A stretch of DNA of 64,000 nt from Acidovorax sp. sic0104 (GCF_019219095.1 NZ_JAHUWH010000005.1:1-64000), one strand, 5' to 3'. Shown: positions 17,412-26,737, counted from the first letter of the stretch. The notes: generated from the sequence alone by a model not told the origin. Translations and numbers: made by a program.

Positions 17412-17894
17412 TCAGGGGGCCCGGGGTGGTCGCGCAGCCCCCGCCGGGCCGGTGGCGGATGGGGCGGATGGCGCCGAAGAGGGCGTGGGTTCGGCCACGA
17501 AACCGATGCGCTGCAGCCCGGCCAGGTGCGCCGCGCCCATGACCTCCACCACGCGGCCGTAGGGCACGGCGGCATCGGCGCGCAGTTGCACCTCGGTGTC
17601 GGGGCGCTCGGCGCCAATGCGGCGCAGGCGCTCGGCCAGCGCGGCCTGGCCCAGGGGCTGGTCGTCCAGATAGGCCTGGCCCCTGGCGTCCACCACCAGC
17701 GTGACGGATTCGGGCGCGGAGCCCGGGGTGGCGCCGTCGGTGCGCGGCAGGTCCAGCCGGATGGAGCTGGCCAGCAGGGGTGCTGTCAGGATGAAGATGA
17801 CCACCAGCACCAGCATCACGTCCACCAGCGGCGTCATGTTGATGTCGCTGATGGGCTCTGGGCCCGTGGTGCGTTCGAGCCGTCCGAAAGCCAT
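17412..17894 (-). CDS. exbD: Biopolymer transport protein ExbD/TolR family
   Basis: A single-span inner-membrane protein that couples the proton-motive force with ExbB. The 160 residues show a short cytoplasmic N-terminus, the signature ISDINMTPLVDVMLVLVVIF with the proton-carrying Asp at about residue 25, and a periplasmic domain. The C-terminus is rich in proline and alanine. The start at 17894 is fixed by the family alignment. The gene lies 20 bp after exbB and completes a two-gene motor unit. No tonB is adjacent, so the energised partner is not known. Confidence 0.92.
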   Translation of the reverse strand: MAFGRLERTTGPEPISDINMTPLVDVMLVLVVIFILTAPLLASSIRLDLPRTDGATPGSAPESVTLVVDARGQAYLDDQPLGQAALAERLRRIGAERPDTEVQLRADAAVPYGRVVEVMGAAHLAGLQRIGFVAEPTPSSAPSAPSATGPAGAARPPRAP

Positions 17895-17914
17895 GGTGGT
17901 GCCCCCGTGTGCGT

Positions 17915-18595
17915 TCAGGCGGCGCTGGGGGCCCGCGCTGCAGCCTGTTCGGTCAGCAGCTCGCGCAGGTCGCGCGCAAAGCCTTCCAGGTCCGCCTCGA
18001 TGCGGCCAATGAGGCGCCCGAACACGTTGTACGCGAGCACGGCCGGGATCGCCACGGCCAGGCCGGCGGCGGTCATGATCAGGGCCTCGCCCACCGGGCC
18101 AGCCACGCGGTCGATGGTGATCTGCCCAGCGCCCGCCATGGCGGTGAGCGCATGGTAGATACCCCACACCGTGCCCAGCAGACCGACAAACGGCGCCGTG
18201 GAGCCGACGGTGGCCAGCATTACCTGACCGAACTGCAGGCGCCCCAGCACGCCGTGCAACGCATCGCGCAGCACGCGGGTGAGCTGCGTGGAGAGGCTGC
18301 CCTGCGTGGCAAGACTGCCGGGTGCAGCCGTCGAGCCTGCTACGGAATTTGCAGCAGCCACCAGCGGAAGGACAAGCGCTTCCCGATCAAATGCCTGCAA
18401 GCGCTGGGATGCCAGGTCCAGCGAGGGCGCCTGCCAGAAGGCGGCGGTGCTGCGCGCCACGTCACTGCCCGCGCGGCGCATCAGGCGCAGCTTCCAGACG
18501 ATGACGACCCAGCTGGCCACCGACATGGCCAGAAGCAGCAGGGCCGTGCTCTGCGTTACCGCATCGCCCTGGCGCCACCAGTGCAGCGCGTCCAT
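17915..18595 (-). CDS. exbB: MotA/TolQ/ExbB proton channel family protein
   Basis: The inner-membrane proton channel subunit working with the adjacent ExbD. The 226-residue protein has three membrane segments: one near the N-terminus (ALLLLAMSVASWVVIVWKL), and two in the second half (VMLATVGSTAPFVGLLGTVW and ALIMTAAGLAVAIPAVLAYN), the usual TolQ/ExbB pattern. It begins 3 bp after the dapB stop, so the genes are probably cotranscribed. A stretch of coding sequence around 18347-18385 resembles the interspersed TTGATAGCT repeat and encodes a variable cytoplasmic loop. Confidence 0.92.
   Translation of the reverse strand: MDALHWWRQGDAVTQSTALLLLAMSVASWVVIVWKLRLMRRAGSDVARSTAAFWQAPSLDLASQRLQAFDREALVLPLVAAANSVAGSTAAPGSLATQGSLSTQLTRVLRDALHGVLGRLQFGQVMLATVGSTAPFVGLLGTVWGIYHALTAMAGAGQITIDRVAGPVGEALIMTAAGLAVAIPAVLAYNVFGRLIGRIEADLEGFARDLRELLTEQAAARAPSAA
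18347..18385 (+). repeat. Probable TTGATAGCT-family remnant in exbB
   Basis: The shared words are TTTGCAGCAGCC, CCAGCG and GGACAAGCG in the same order and near-same spacing as the copy at 11443. It is more diverged than the copies in proA or murU. Confidence 0.4.
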
Positions 18596-18598
18596 GGT

Positions 18599-19432
18599 TC
18601 AGTGCAAATCGAGCACGTCGAACATGTCGAACATGCCGGTCTTGCGCTCTGCCAGGAAGCGCACCGCGCGCAGGCTGCCCTGGGCATAGCCGGCACGGTT
18701 GGAAGATTTGTGCGAGATCTCGATGCGCTCGCCGATGCCCGCGAACAGCACCGTGTGGTCGCCCACGATGTCGCCGCCGCGGATGGCCGCAAAGCCGATG
18801 CTCGACGGGTCGCGCTCGCCGGTCACGCCCTCGCGGGCGTATACGGCGCAGTCCTTGAGGTCGCGGCCCAATGCCTCGGCGATCACTTCGCCCATCTTGA
18901 GCGCGGTGCCCGAGGGCGCGTCCACCTTGTGGCGGTGGTGGGCTTCGATGATCTCGATGTCGTACCCAGTGGCCATGGCCTTGGCAGCCATCTGCAGCAG
19001 CTTGAACGTGACGTTCACGCCCACGCTCATGTTGGGGGCCATGACAATGGCGGTGTTCTGCGCGTGGGCCGCGATCTCGGCCTTTTGCTCGTCCGAGAAG
19101 CCCGTGGTGCCGATCACGGCCTTCACGCCCAGGCGGCTGCACACGGCCAGGTGGGCCAGCGTGCCCTCGGGGCGGGTGAAGTCGATCAGCACATCGGCAT
19201 TCTTGAGGCCCGCGGCGATGTCGGCGGTGATGGCCACGCCGCTGGCATGGCCCAGGAAGGCCGTGGCGTCCGAGCCGATGCCGGGGCTGGCCGGCACATC
19301 GAGCGCACCGGCGAGGACCAGGTCGTCCGTGGCACGGATGGCTTCGATGAGCATGCGGCCCATGCGGCCGGAAGCGCCAGCCACGGCCACGCGGCACGGA
19401 GCGGTGGCAGCGGGGGTTGATGTCCCTGTCAT
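18599..19432 (-). CDS. dapB: 4-hydroxy-tetrahydrodipicolinate reductase
   Basis: Reduces the dihydrodipicolinate precursor in the lysine/diaminopimelate pathway. The 277-residue protein starts with a Rossmann motif ([17 protein letters not shown], residues about 15-31). It carries [16 protein letters not shown] and the substrate loop [16 protein letters not shown], with the catalytic His pair and Lys. The start at 19432 matches the usual family length. It follows bamE by 55 bp on the same strand and is directly followed by exbB. Confidence 0.96.
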   Translation of the reverse strand: MTGTSTPAATAPCRVAVAGASGRMGRMLIEAIRATDDLVLAGALDVPASPGIGSDATAFLGHASGVAITADIAAGLKNADVLIDFTRPEGTLAHLAVCSRLGVKAVIGTTGFSDEQKAEIAAHAQNTAIVMAPNMSVGVNVTFKLLQMAAKAMATGYDIEIIEAHHRHKVDAPSGTALKMGEVIAEALGRDLKDCAVYAREGVTGERDPSSIGFAAIRGGDIVGDHTVLFAGIGERIEISHKSSNRAGYAQGSLRAVRFLAERKTGMFDMFDVLDLH

Positions 19433-19487
19433 GAGAGTCCTAATCGTTGGTGCAGCGGGGCCTGGCCGCGCGCTGCAGGGGGCCGGT

Positions 19488-20048
19488 TCAGCGCGCGGGC
19501 GCTTCAAGCGGCGGGTAGCTGATGGAGGCGGGCTCCAGCGGCGCCGCGGTGGGTGGCGTGGTGGGCCGCGCCGATGCAGGAAAGCGCGCAAGTTGCTCGG
19601 GCGTGGCCTCCAGCACCGGCACCTTGCCCTTGGACCCCTTGGAGCCCAGCGTGGCAACGAACTCGGTCTCGGTGGGCATGGTGTCGCCCTCGGAGCGATC
19701 GAGCGCATCGCCCTTGAAGAACACGGTCAGCTTGCGGGTCTGCGCCTCTTCGCCAGGGCGTTTGAGCGTGAACACGTACTCCCAGCGGTCCGCGTGGAAC
19801 AGGCTGGTGAGCAACGGCGTGCCCAGAATCTCGCGGACCTGCTGGCGGCTCATGCCGGGCTGCAGGGCTTCGACCTGCTCGCGCGAGACGAAATTGCCCT
19901 GGACGACGTCGATCTTGTACGGGGTGACGATGTTGGCGATGCGTGTGCTGGCGCCATTGAAGCTACCGCACCCGGCCAGGGTGGCCACGCCGGCACCGAT
20001 CAAAAGAACCAGGCCCAGGCGGGCGCTGCAAGTGGCTTTGACGGGCAT
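19488..20048 (-). CDS. bamE: Outer membrane assembly lipoprotein BamE (SmpA)
   Basis: A lipoprotein partner of the BAM complex that folds beta-barrel proteins into the outer membrane. The 186-residue precursor has a signal peptide with lipobox TLAGC (about Cys23). The SmpA/OmlA domain follows: [37 protein letters not shown] and [10 protein letters not shown] tail of about 60 residues rich in Pro and Ala is longer than in E. coli BamE. It is divergent from fur, as in many beta-proteobacteria. A minus-strand TACAAT at 20079-20084 could be its -10, without a good -35. Confidence 0.93.
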   Translation of the reverse strand: MPVKATCSARLGLVLLIGAGVATLAGCGSFNGASTRIANIVTPYKIDVVQGNFVSREQVEALQPGMSRQQVREILGTPLLTSLFHADRWEYVFTLKRPGEEAQTRKLTVFFKGDALDRSEGDTMPTETEFVATLGSKGSKGKVPVLEATPEQLARFPASARPTTPPTAAPLEPASISYPPLEAPAR

Positions 20049-20138
20049 GGATAAAAGGGCTGAGGATATGATCGCCCCATTGTAGCGGCTGGCCCCCCGG
20101 ACCCCGGAGCCCAGGCCGGCATCCCGAAAGACCATGCC

Positions 20139-20555
20139 ATGACCAACATCGACGAACTCAAAAGCACGGGACTCAAGGCCACGCTGCCCCGCCTGAAGAT
20201 CCTGGAAATCTTCCAGAAGGGCGCGCAGCGCCACATGACGGCCGAAGACGTGTTCCGCGTGCTGCTGGAAGAGCGCTCCGACATCGGCCTGGCCACCGTA
20301 TACCGCGTGCTCACCCAGTTCGAACAGGCCAGCATCCTGATCCGCAGCAACTTCGAGAGCGGCAAGGCGGTGTACGAGCTCAACGAAGGCCAGCACCACG
20401 ACCACTTCGTGTGCACCTCGTGCGGCAAGGTGGAAGAGTTCTACGACGCCGAGATCGAAAAGCGCCAGCAGGCCGTGGCCAAGTCCAAGGGCTGGGTGGT
20501 GCATGACCACACCATGGCCTTGTACGGCCAATGCGCTGCTTGCGCTAGCAAGTAA
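20139..20555 (+). CDS. fur: Ferric uptake regulator Fur
   Basis: An iron-responsive DNA-binding repressor. The 138-residue protein has the winged-helix N-terminal domain ([51 protein letters not shown]). The metal-binding dimerisation half contains [16 protein letters not shown] (His-rich plus CxxC) and a C-terminal CAAC. Length is usual. It is divergently transcribed from bamE. A GC-rich repeat and then a TTGATAGCT repeat fill the 326 nt between its stop and the convergent hprK. Confidence 0.96.
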   Translation: MTNIDELKSTGLKATLPRLKILEIFQKGAQRHMTAEDVFRVLLEERSDIGLATVYRVLTQFEQASILIRSNFESGKAVYELNEGQHHDHFVCTSCGKVEEFYDAEIEKRQQAVAKSKGWVVHDHTMALYGQCAACASK

Positions 20556-20657
20556 CTCCCCCTGATTCGCCTTCGGCGCCTTCCCCTCCAGGGTACGCGC
20601 CCGGTGGCCCGGCGGAGCCGGTTCCACGGGTGCACTGGCGTTGGGGGAGCGCCAGTT
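20556..20657 (+). repeat. GC-rich gene-3' repeat, fur copy
   Basis: It follows the fur stop directly: CTCCCCCTGATTCGCCTTCG GCGCCTTCCCC, then GGGTACGCGCCCGGTGGCCC, GGCGGAGCCGGTTCCACGGG, TGCACTGGCG and, after a GGGGGAG interruption, CGCCAGTTTTT. This is a long copy matching those after gshA and purK. Confidence 0.75.
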
Positions 20658-20816
20658 TTTGCGGTCTGGGGGGCTCTACTCTGGTGGGCCGTGCCGATGG
20701 GTGCGTTCGGGGGTGTGAAGTTCTTTGGCCCTTTGCCTTGGCGTGAGGGCGCACCCAGGGTCCGCGAATCCCGGCGAAGGTTCGGTGGGCAAAGGCACTC
20801 TGGCAGGCCCCATTGA

Positions 20817-20876
20817 GCCAAAACAGGCGCTACCGCTTATCCATCCAGCGCAAGCAGCTACCAAATCAATAGCAGT
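20817..20876 (-). repeat. TTGATAGCT-family interspersed repeat, copy D
   Basis: On the plus strand it reads GCCAAAACAGGCGCTACCGC, TTATCCATCCAGCGCAAGCA, GCTACCAAATCAATAGCAG. It is the same orientation and layout as the copy at 42780. It lies just beyond the 3' end of hprK. Confidence 0.8.
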
Positions 20877-20881
20877 CGGAC

Positions 20882-21838
20882 CTATCCACCCGTGTCGCGT
20901 TCCATCGCGCGGCGGTGGCGTTCGACGAATTCCTGGTAGGTGTCGATGCCACGCAGCTGCAGGATGGTGTTGCGCACGGCGGCTTCGACCAGCACGGCGA
21001 TGTTGCGGCCGGCCACCACCTGGATCACCACCTTGAGCACGGGCACGCCCAGCACGTCCTGGGTGAGCGGCTCGTAGGGCAGGCGTTCGTAGTCGCGCTC
21101 CAGCGTTTCCTTGCGCACCAGGTGCACGATGAGCTTCAGGCGCATCTTGCGGCGCACCGCCGTCTCGCCAAAGATGGCGCGGATGTCCAGGAGGCCGATG
21201 CCGCGCACCTCGAGCAGGTTCTGCAGGAGTTCGGGGCACTTGCCTTCGATGGTGGTCTGGTTGATGCGGTAGAAATCCACCGCATCGTCGGCCACGAGAC
21301 CATTGCCGCGCGAGATGAGCTCCAGGCCCAGCTCGCTCTTGCCCAGGCCCGATTCGCCGGTGATCAGCACGCCCAGGCCCAGGATGTCCATGAACACGCC
21401 GTGCATCGTGGTGCGGTCGGCAAAGTGCTTGGACAGGTAGGCGCGCAGCACGTCGATGACAAACGCCGACGACTCGTGCGTGGAGAACATCGGGATCTGC
21501 GCGCGCTCGCACATCGACACCAGGGCATCGGGTGCGGTCTGGTTGTCGGCCAGCACCAGCACCGGCGGCTCCAGGGTCACGATGCGGGCAATGCGTCGCT
21601 TGCAGTCGTCGGGCGATGCACTGCTCAGGTAGGCGATCTCGCGCTCGCCCAGGATTTGCACGCGGTAGGGGTGGATGTAGTTCAGGTAGCCGACGAGGTC
21701 GGCGCCGGAGCGCGCCGAGCGCACCGCCACTTCGTCGAAGCGGCGCTCGGAGGCGCCCAGGCCCGCGACCCATTCCCATTTCAGGGCGGCGCGGAATTCC
21801 TCGAAGAGGACGTCGGCGCTGACGACATTGGGCTTCAC
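20882..21838 (-). CDS. hprK: HPr kinase/phosphorylase
   Basis: A bifunctional serine kinase and phosphorylase acting on HPr of the phosphotransferase system. The 318-residue product has the N-terminal domain, then a Walker A motif GESGLGKS at residues 161-168 preceded by the conserved HG at 146-147, and the family signature [16 protein letters not shown] in the second half. Downstream of ptsN with 36 bp between, it forms the usual beta-proteobacterial ptsN-hprK pair, part of a regulatory (not sugar-importing) PTS. The PTS phosphocarriers themselves are not in the window. Confidence 0.95.
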   Translation of the reverse strand: MKPNVVSADVLFEEFRAALKWEWVAGLGASERRFDEVAVRSARSGADLVGYLNYIHPYRVQILGEREIAYLSSASPDDCKRRIARIVTLEPPVLVLADNQTAPDALVSMCERAQIPMFSTHESSAFVIDVLRAYLSKHFADRTTMHGVFMDILGLGVLITGESGLGKSELGLELISRGNGLVADDAVDFYRINQTTIEGKCPELLQNLLEVRGIGLLDIRAIFGETAVRRKMRLKLIVHLVRKETLERDYERLPYEPLTQDVLGVPVLKVVIQVVAGRNIAVLVEAAVRNTILQLRGIDTYQEFVERHRRAMERDTGG

Positions 21839-21874
21839 GGAGTGCTGGCGGTAGAAGGGTCAGCGCCAGCCGGC

Positions 21875-22342
21875 TCAGGCGGCCTGGGTGGACTGCCAGC
21901 CCGCGATCATGCCGTGCAGCTCGGCCGCGTCGGTACAGGACTTGAGCTTTTCGCGCAGAGCTGAATCGCTCAGCAGCTCGGCGATCTCGGACAGGATTTC
22001 CAGGTGTTTCTGCGTGGCCGCTTCGGGCACGAGCAGAAAGATCAGCAGGCCCACGGGTTGCTCGTCCGGCGCATCGAAACCGATGGGGTGCAGCAGCTGG
22101 AAGACCGCGGCCATGGGGGCCTTGAGCCCCTTGATGCGGCCATGCGGAATGGCCACGCCGTGACCGAGGCCCGTGGAGCCCAGGCGTTCGCGCGCGAACA
22201 GGCTGTCGGTGATCAGCGCGCGCGACAGGCCGTGCTGGCTCTCGAACAGGAGACCCGCTTCTTCAAAAGCACGCTTCTTGCTGGTGGCGTCAACGCTCAC
22301 GAGCACTTGGGCGGAGGGCAGGATGGAGGCGAGTCGATTCAT
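21875..22342 (-). CDS. ptsN: PTS IIA-like nitrogen regulatory protein PtsN
   Basis: EIIA of the nitrogen PTS, a phospho-signalling protein that in relatives tunes potassium uptake and nitrogen metabolism. The 155-residue protein shows the active-site pattern TGLGHGVAIPHGRIKG with the phosphorylated His at about residue 67. I use the ATG at 22342 (MNRLASILPS); the upstream in-frame ATG adds eight unconserved residues. A strong terminator separates it from hpf, so it likely has its own promoter. In E. coli dephospho-EIIA-Ntr binds TrkA; both trkA and kup occur in this window, but whether the link holds here is inference. Confidence 0.95.
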   Translation of the reverse strand: MNRLASILPSAQVLVSVDATSKKRAFEEAGLLFESQHGLSRALITDSLFARERLGSTGLGHGVAIPHGRIKGLKAPMAAVFQLLHPIGFDAPDEQPVGLLIFLLVPEAATQKHLEILSEIAELLSDSALREKLKSCTDAAELHGMIAGWQSTQAA

Positions 22343-22402
22343 GGTCAAGGTAACAATTATGCACATCTTCGCGAAAACCCTGACTGCACGGCGTCAGGCA
22401 AC

Positions 22403-22424
22403 AAAAAAACCGCCCAGTGGGCGG
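22403..22424 (-). terminator. Rho-independent terminator of hpf
   Basis: On the minus strand, CCGCCC-ACT-GGGCGG (22410-22424) is followed by seven T residues (22403-22409). It lies 29 nt after the hpf stop and before ptsN. Confidence 0.85.
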
Positions 22425-22452
22425 CTGCTGTGCCAGGCTCAGGGCTGGCGCA

Positions 22453-22788
22453 TCACGCGTGCAGTTCGCGCTTGGCGGCTTCGTGGTGGTGATCCTGCAG
22501 GCGGTCCTTGTGGCGCACGACTTGGCGATCCATCTTGTCGACCAGTTCGTCCACGGCAGCATACAGGTCGGAATGCGAGCTTTCGGCAAACAGGTCGTTG
22601 CCCTTCACGTGGATGTTGCATTCCGCTCGCTGCCTCTTTTCCTTCTCCTTCTGCTTCTCTACCGTCAGCAGTACCTTGACATCGACAACTTGGTCAAAAT
22701 GGCGGGTGATCCTATCCAGCTTGGTGGTGACGTAGCTGCGCAAGGCCGGGGTAACTTCGAGATGGTGACCGCTGATCGTCAAGTTCAT
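22453..22788 (-). CDS. hpf: Ribosome hibernation promoting factor (HPF/YfiA family)
   Basis: A small protein that binds the 30S decoding centre and inactivates ribosomes in stationary phase. The 111-residue product is of the short HPF class, beginning [20 protein letters not shown] and containing the basic helix-strand pattern ([40 protein letters not shown]). The start is preceded by an AGGAGAC ribosome binding site. In many proteobacteria it follows rpoN; here rpoN is absent, and the 225 nt upstream separate it from an exporter gene on the same strand, with no further feature I can name. Confidence 0.95.
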   Translation of the reverse strand: MNLTISGHHLEVTPALRSYVTTKLDRITRHFDQVVDVKVLLTVEKQKEKEKRQRAECNIHVKGNDLFAESSHSDLYAAVDELVDKMDRQVVRHKDRLQDHHHEAAKRELHA

Positions 22789-23013
22789 AGATAAGTCTCC
22801 TGTAACACTCTCGGTGAAAAATGCCGTCCTGGATCAGAGGAGCGGCTCGGGAACTTGGATGCATCCGTTGACGTGAGTTCACTATGCCCCTGCCCTCACT
22901 GAAAAGCAATCCCATACCGCCCCTGCCTGCTGGGTTATGCCCGCCAAGGTGCCAAGGGCCCGAAAAGCGCGCACAATGGGTAGGTTGCTTCCAAAGGCCC
23001 AGGCAATCGGTGT

Positions 23014-24372
23014 TCAGCGCGAAGACGGTGCGGCGCCATGCAGCGCCAGGCGCCCCACCACCACCATCGACAGCACGCTGGCCGCGATGCCCACCGCAGC
23101 GGACATCCAGTAGTTCTGCACCAGCCCCTGCGCATCGCGGCTGATCAGCAGCCCACCCACGAACGACGCCACCCCCATCGCACCTGATTGCACCGACGCG
23201 TTCAGCGTCATGAAGGTGCCCCTGAGCGACGGCTGCGCGGCCGACGTGATGATGGCCATGCCCGGGATCATGCGGCCGCTCATCAGCGCGAACATCAGCG
23301 TGGACACGACGAGCACGCCCCACAGCGGCACGCCGTGCACCAGCGTGATGCCCAGGAGCGGAAAGGCGCCTGCCACCGCCAGGCCGCGGAACACCCGCAC
23401 CTTGCCCCACCGGTCCGTCAGCACCCCGAACAGCCGCGCCGTGAACAGCGTCACCACCCCGCCGCACAGGTACACCAGCGGGACCTGGTCGGGCCGCACG
23501 CCGGCATTGGCCTGCATGTAGATGGTGATGTAGGGAATCACCGTGAACCCGGCGAACATGACCAACCCGGAGAACACAAACGCCCAGCGATGGTTGGCAT
23601 CGCCCAGCACCTGGGCGATACCGCCGAAAGTGCTGCGGCGCTGTGCGGCCTGCAGATGCGCGGTCATCGCGGGCAGCGTGCGCGCCGCGAGCACGGCCAG
23701 CATGCCGACCATCGCCGCGATGGCGATGAACGGAAGGTGCCAGCCCCCCGCCTCGGCCAGCAGCAGCCCCGCAGGAACGCCCGCCACCGTGGACAGGGAG
23801 AACGCGGTCATCACGATGCCCATGGCACGGCCGCGGCGCTCGAAGGGCACCAGGTCGGCTACGATGGTCTGGGCCAGTGCCGACAGCACCCCGCCGAACG
23901 CCCCGGCCAGGATGCGCGCCACCATGAGCGTGCCGTAGGTGGGCGCCAGGCCGCAGGCCAGCGTGGCCAGACCGAACAGCACATACAGCGTGAGCAGCAG
24001 GCGCTTGCGCCCGAAACGGTCGATGTAGGTGGAGGCCAGCAACCCCGATGCCCCGGCAGACAGCGTGTAGGCCGACACGAGAAGCCCGAACTGCGCGTCG
24101 GTGATGGCAAAAAGCCGCGTGAACTGCGGCCCCAGCGGCATCATGATCATGAAATCCAGGATGTGGGTGAACTGGATGCCGGCCAGCGTGAGCAGCAGCC
24201 ACAGCTCGCGCCGTGGCGTGAGTGCGGGGGTGGAAGCAGAGGCCGGGGCGGCAGAAGGTGCCGCAGAAGGCAAATCGGAAGTGGAAGACTGCACAGGAAA
24301 AAAGCCGCGCGCGGGCGGGGCGGTGACAAGGGCCGGCCAGTGTGCCGCAACACGGTGCAACACGCGAGACAT
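23014..24372 (-). CDS. MFS transporter, DHA1/AraJ-like exporter family
   Basis: A twelve-span major facilitator probably exporting a small molecule. After a variable N-terminus the membrane part begins WLLLTLAGIQFTHILDFMIM. It is followed by the loop 2-3 motif ASTYIDRFGRKRLLLTLYVL (family GxxxDRxGRRxxL) and the motif-C-like helix ALAQTIVADLVPFERRGRAMG. The start is uncertain. The ATG at 24372 gives 452 residues; a GTG at 24294 would give 426 and remove a low-complexity leader. It is divergent from purC, with an 8-nt tandem repeat in the gap. The substrate cannot be inferred. Confidence 0.85.
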   Translation of the reverse strand: MSRVLHRVAAHWPALVTAPPARGFFPVQSSTSDLPSAAPSAAPASASTPALTPRRELWLLLTLAGIQFTHILDFMIMMPLGPQFTRLFAITDAQFGLLVSAYTLSAGASGLLASTYIDRFGRKRLLLTLYVLFGLATLACGLAPTYGTLMVARILAGAFGGVLSALAQTIVADLVPFERRGRAMGIVMTAFSLSTVAGVPAGLLLAEAGGWHLPFIAIAAMVGMLAVLAARTLPAMTAHLQAAQRRSTFGGIAQVLGDANHRWAFVFSGLVMFAGFTVIPYITIYMQANAGVRPDQVPLVYLCGGVVTLFTARLFGVLTDRWGKVRVFRGLAVAGAFPLLGITLVHGVPLWGVLVVSTLMFALMSGRMIPGMAIITSAAQPSLRGTFMTLNASVQSGAMGVASFVGGLLISRDAQGLVQNYWMSAAVGIAASVLSMVVVGRLALHGAAPSSR

Positions 24373-24406
24373 TCGGTTCGTGCGCCACACTGCGACTGCG
24401 ACCGCC

Positions 24407-24454
24407 CACTTCGCGACTTCGCCACTTCGCCACTTCGCCACTTCGCCACTTCGC
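24407..24454 (+). repeat. Octanucleotide tandem repeat, six copies
   Basis: Six consecutive units of CACTTCGC (the second is GACTTCGC) run from 24407 to 24454, just upstream of the exporter start and 167 nt before purC. Such a pure 8-nt array is expected to change copy number by slippage. Confidence 0.85.
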
Positions 24455-24515
24455 CACGCGCCCGGCCCCTGCGCCCCACCGAACCAGTCCCGGCGCCCGG
24501 CTTTGCCCTGGCGCG

Positions 24516-24521
24516 TAAAAT
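24516..24521 (+). promoter_or_regulatory. Putative -10 of purC (TAAAAT)
   Basis: GTAAAATCCGCAGGTT precedes purC by 100 nt. Closely related words precede purE (26732) and tkt (62889). No good -35 is visible. Confidence 0.4.
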
Positions 24522-24620
24522 CCGCAGGTTGCGTGGAATGCTCCCGCACCCCGTTTCCACGTTGCACGTTCACCGGCCTGCCCGCAGCGGACGCGAACCA
24601 TCGACCGCCATACCGACACC

Positions 24621-25541
24621 ATGACCCAGCCCAGCCCCAACGCCCTGCACACCTCTGCCCTCACATCGCTGCCCCTGCTGGCACGCGGCAAGGTGCGCGA
24701 CAACTACGCGGTGGGCGACGACCGCATCCTGATGGTGGCCAGCGACCGCCTCTCGGCCTTCGACGTGATCATGGGCGAGCCCATTCCCGGCAAGGGCGAG
24801 CTGCTCACGCAGATGGCGTTGTTCTGGTTCGACAAGCTGGGCCACATCTGCCCCAACCACCTCACGGGCGAAGCGCCGGAGAGCGTGGTCAAGCCCGAAG
24901 AGGTGGCCCAGGTGCGTGGTCGCTCGATGCTCGTGCAGCGCTTGAAGCCCATTCCGGTGGAAGCCGTGGTGCGCGGGTACCTGGCCGGCAGCGGCTGGAA
25001 GGAATACCAGGAATCGCGCTCGGTCTGCGGCGTGCCGCTGCCCGAAGGGCTGACCAACGCAGCCAAACTGCCTGCCCCCATCTACACGCCCGCCGCCAAG
25101 GCCGCCGTGGGCGAGCATGACGAGAACATCACCTTCGAGCGCACGGTGGAGATGATCGGCCTGGACCTCGCCACCCGCATCCGCGACCTGAGCATCGCCA
25201 TCTACCAGGCCGCCGCCGAGATCGCGCTGACCAAGGGCATGATCATTGCCGACACCAAATTCGAGTTCGGCCTCGCGCCCGACGGCACGCTGGTTTTGAT
25301 GGACGAGGTGCTTACCCCCGACAGCTCGCGCTACTGGCCGGTGGAAGGCTACGCCGCCGCACTGGCCAACGGCGAGAACCCGCCGAGCTACGACAAGCAG
25401 TTCGTGCGCGACTGGCTGGAGCAGGCCCAGGTCAACGGCAAGCCCTGGGACAAGACCGCCCCCGCGCCCCGCCTGCCGCGCGAGGTGATCGAGAAGACCG
25501 CCGCCAAGTACCGCGAGGCGCTGGAAAGGCTGGTGGGCTAG
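24621..25541 (+). CDS. purC: Phosphoribosylaminoimidazole-succinocarboxamide synthase
   Basis: SAICAR synthase of purine biosynthesis, joining aspartate to CAIR with ATP. The 306-residue protein matches the family from near the N-terminus ([30 protein letters not shown]) to [28 protein letters not shown]. It is of the longer beta-proteobacterial/yeast-like type rather than the roughly 240-residue E. coli type. The start has no obvious strong ribosome binding site. A partial GC-rich 3' repeat and a strong terminator follow. purE and purK lie 1.3 kb downstream on the same strand, separated by the oppositely read cnoX. Confidence 0.96.
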   Translation: MTQPSPNALHTSALTSLPLLARGKVRDNYAVGDDRILMVASDRLSAFDVIMGEPIPGKGELLTQMALFWFDKLGHICPNHLTGEAPESVVKPEEVAQVRGRSMLVQRLKPIPVEAVVRGYLAGSGWKEYQESRSVCGVPLPEGLTNAAKLPAPIYTPAAKAAVGEHDENITFERTVEMIGLDLATRIRDLSIAIYQAAAEIALTKGMIIADTKFEFGLAPDGTLVLMDEVLTPDSSRYWPVEGYAAALANGENPPSYDKQFVRDWLEQAQVNGKPWDKTAPAPRLPREVIEKTAAKYREALERLVG

Positions 25542-25625
25542 CCCCCCTGAGGCGCTTCGCGCCTTCCCCCTGGGGGTGACGCTCCCGGCGCGACAGGGCG
25601 GCCCTTGCGCAGGGGCGCTGGCCTG
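25542..25625 (+). repeat. GC-rich gene-3' repeat, purC copy
   Basis: It starts at the purC stop codon: CCCCCCTGAGGCGCTTCGCG CCTTCCCCCTGGGGGTGACG C. The second part (GGCGCGACAGGGCGGCCCTT GCGCAGGGGCGC) is of the rocF type. Confidence 0.75.
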
Positions 25626-25680
25626 CGCTACGCCGGATTCGAAGGCCCGCGCCTTCCATTGCACCGTGCGCGATAGCGAA

Positions 25681-25707
25681 AAAGGCTCCCGGCAGGGAGC
25701 CTTTTTT
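25681..25707 (+). terminator. Strong terminator between purC and cnoX
   Basis: AAGGCTCCC (25682-25690), loop GGCA and GGGAGCCTT (25695-25703) run into six T. The A run at the 5' side gives a U-tract on the other strand too, so it can serve both convergent genes. Confidence 0.9.
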
Positions 25708-25730
25708 ACGCGGGGCCGCAGAGCAGGTTC

Positions 25731-26639
25731 TCAGCTCAGCACCACGCTCGACAGGCGGCGGCGGTACGTTGCCACCACCGGGTCGTCCGGCGGGATCTGG
25801 CCGTCCGCCACCTTGGGCTTGGGAGGGTCGATGATTTCGAGGATGGCGACATAGGTCTTGCGGGCCGCCTCGTCGCCCCAGGCCTTGTCGCGCATGAGGA
25901 TCTCGAGCAGTTCGTCCATCGCGTCCGTCCAGCGCTGGCGGGCGATGAGCCAGCGGGCACGGGCGTAGCGGGTGTCGAAATCGCGCTTGTTGGCAGCAAT
26001 TTTTGCATCAAATTCGGCTCCAGAGCCCTCTCCATAAGCGCTTAAAGCTACGAAATCAATAGCATCCATCCAGGTCTTGAGTGCCCCCAGCTTGCGCGAG
26101 CCCGGGGCCTTGGCGATCACGGGGGCGAAGGCGACCTTGGCGTCATCCTCGCGGCCGAGCTGCAGCAGCAGCTTGACGTAGTCGAAGCGGGCGTCGTCGT
26201 TGGCGGGGTCGGTCACCACGGCGTGCTGCAGCTTTTCCAGCGCGGTGTCGGTGTCGCCATCGGCCAGTGCTTCATAGGCCTCTTCTTCCTCGGCTTCGGC
26301 GACCAACTGGTCTTCGGTGGGCACGTGCTTGTCGAGGAAAGCGCGCACCTGGCCTTCGGGCAGCGCGCCCATGAAACCGTCCACGGGCTGGCCGTTCATC
26401 AGCAGCACGCAGGTCGGAATGCTGCGGATGCCGAACATGCCCGCGAGTTGCTGCTCCTGGTCGGAATCGATCTTGGCGAGCTTGAAGCGGCCGGCGTATT
26501 CGGTCTCCAGCTTCTCCAGCACGGGCCCGAGGGATTTGCACGGGCCGCACCAGGGCGCCCAGAAATCCACCAGGACAGGCACTTCCATGGAGGCGGCGAC
26601 CACCTCGGCTTCAAAATTCTCTACGGTGACGTCAATCAT
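25731..26639 (-). CDS. cnoX: CnoX-like thioredoxin/TPR holdase
   Basis: Co-chaperone of the YbbN/CnoX family, which binds unfolding clients under oxidative stress and passes them to DnaK and GroEL. The 302-residue protein has an N-terminal thioredoxin fold with active site WCGPC (Cys31 and Cys34, both present, so redox activity is possible). TPR-like helices follow from about residue 120. The segment [20 protein letters not shown] is encoded by DNA that matches the TTGATAGCT repeat family and is an insert-like linker between helices. It is divergent from purE. The ATG at 26639 fits the family start ([12 protein letters not shown]). Confidence 0.9.
   Translation of the reverse strand: MIDVTVENFEAEVVAASMEVPVLVDFWAPWCGPCKSLGPVLEKLETEYAGRFKLAKIDSDQEQQLAGMFGIRSIPTCVLLMNGQPVDGFMGALPEGQVRAFLDKHVPTEDQLVAEAEEEEAYEALADGDTDTALEKLQHAVVTDPANDDARFDYVKLLLQLGREDDAKVAFAPVIAKAPGSRKLGALKTWMDAIDFVALSAYGEGSGAEFDAKIAANKRDFDTRYARARWLIARQRWTDAMDELLEILMRDKAWGDEAARKTYVAILEIIDPPKPKVADGQIPPDDPVVATYRRRLSSVVLS
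26023..26065 (-). repeat. TTGATAGCT-family repeat inside cnoX
   Basis: AGCTACGAAATCAATAGCA matches the intergenic copy D (AGCTACCAAATCAATAGCA) in 18 of 19 bases; CCATAAGCGCTT also fits the core. It is fully in frame within the TPR part of cnoX. Confidence 0.75.
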
Positions 26640-26731
26640 GATGGGTGTCCGGCCAGGCCGGCCAAGCTGGTGGTTTCGCGCTATTTTGGCCCATCGACAT
26701 ACCCGGGCGCCGGCAAGGGAGGCGCAAAAAG

Positions 26732-26737
26732 TAAAAT
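26732..26737 (+). promoter_or_regulatory. Putative -10 of purE (TAAAAT)
   Basis: GTAAAATCGCGGGTTCC lies 62 nt upstream of purE and resembles the words before purC and tkt. No clear -35. Confidence 0.4.

Noticed and set aside
22789..23013. A sigma-70 promoter for hpf (TTGCTT, 17 nt, CATAGT on the minus strand)
   Set aside because: Both hexamers match the consensus poorly; the position is plausible but the evidence is insufficient.
24407..24454. The CACTTCGC array as a CRISPR array
   Set aside because: The units are 8 nt and contiguous, without spacers, and no cas genes are present.
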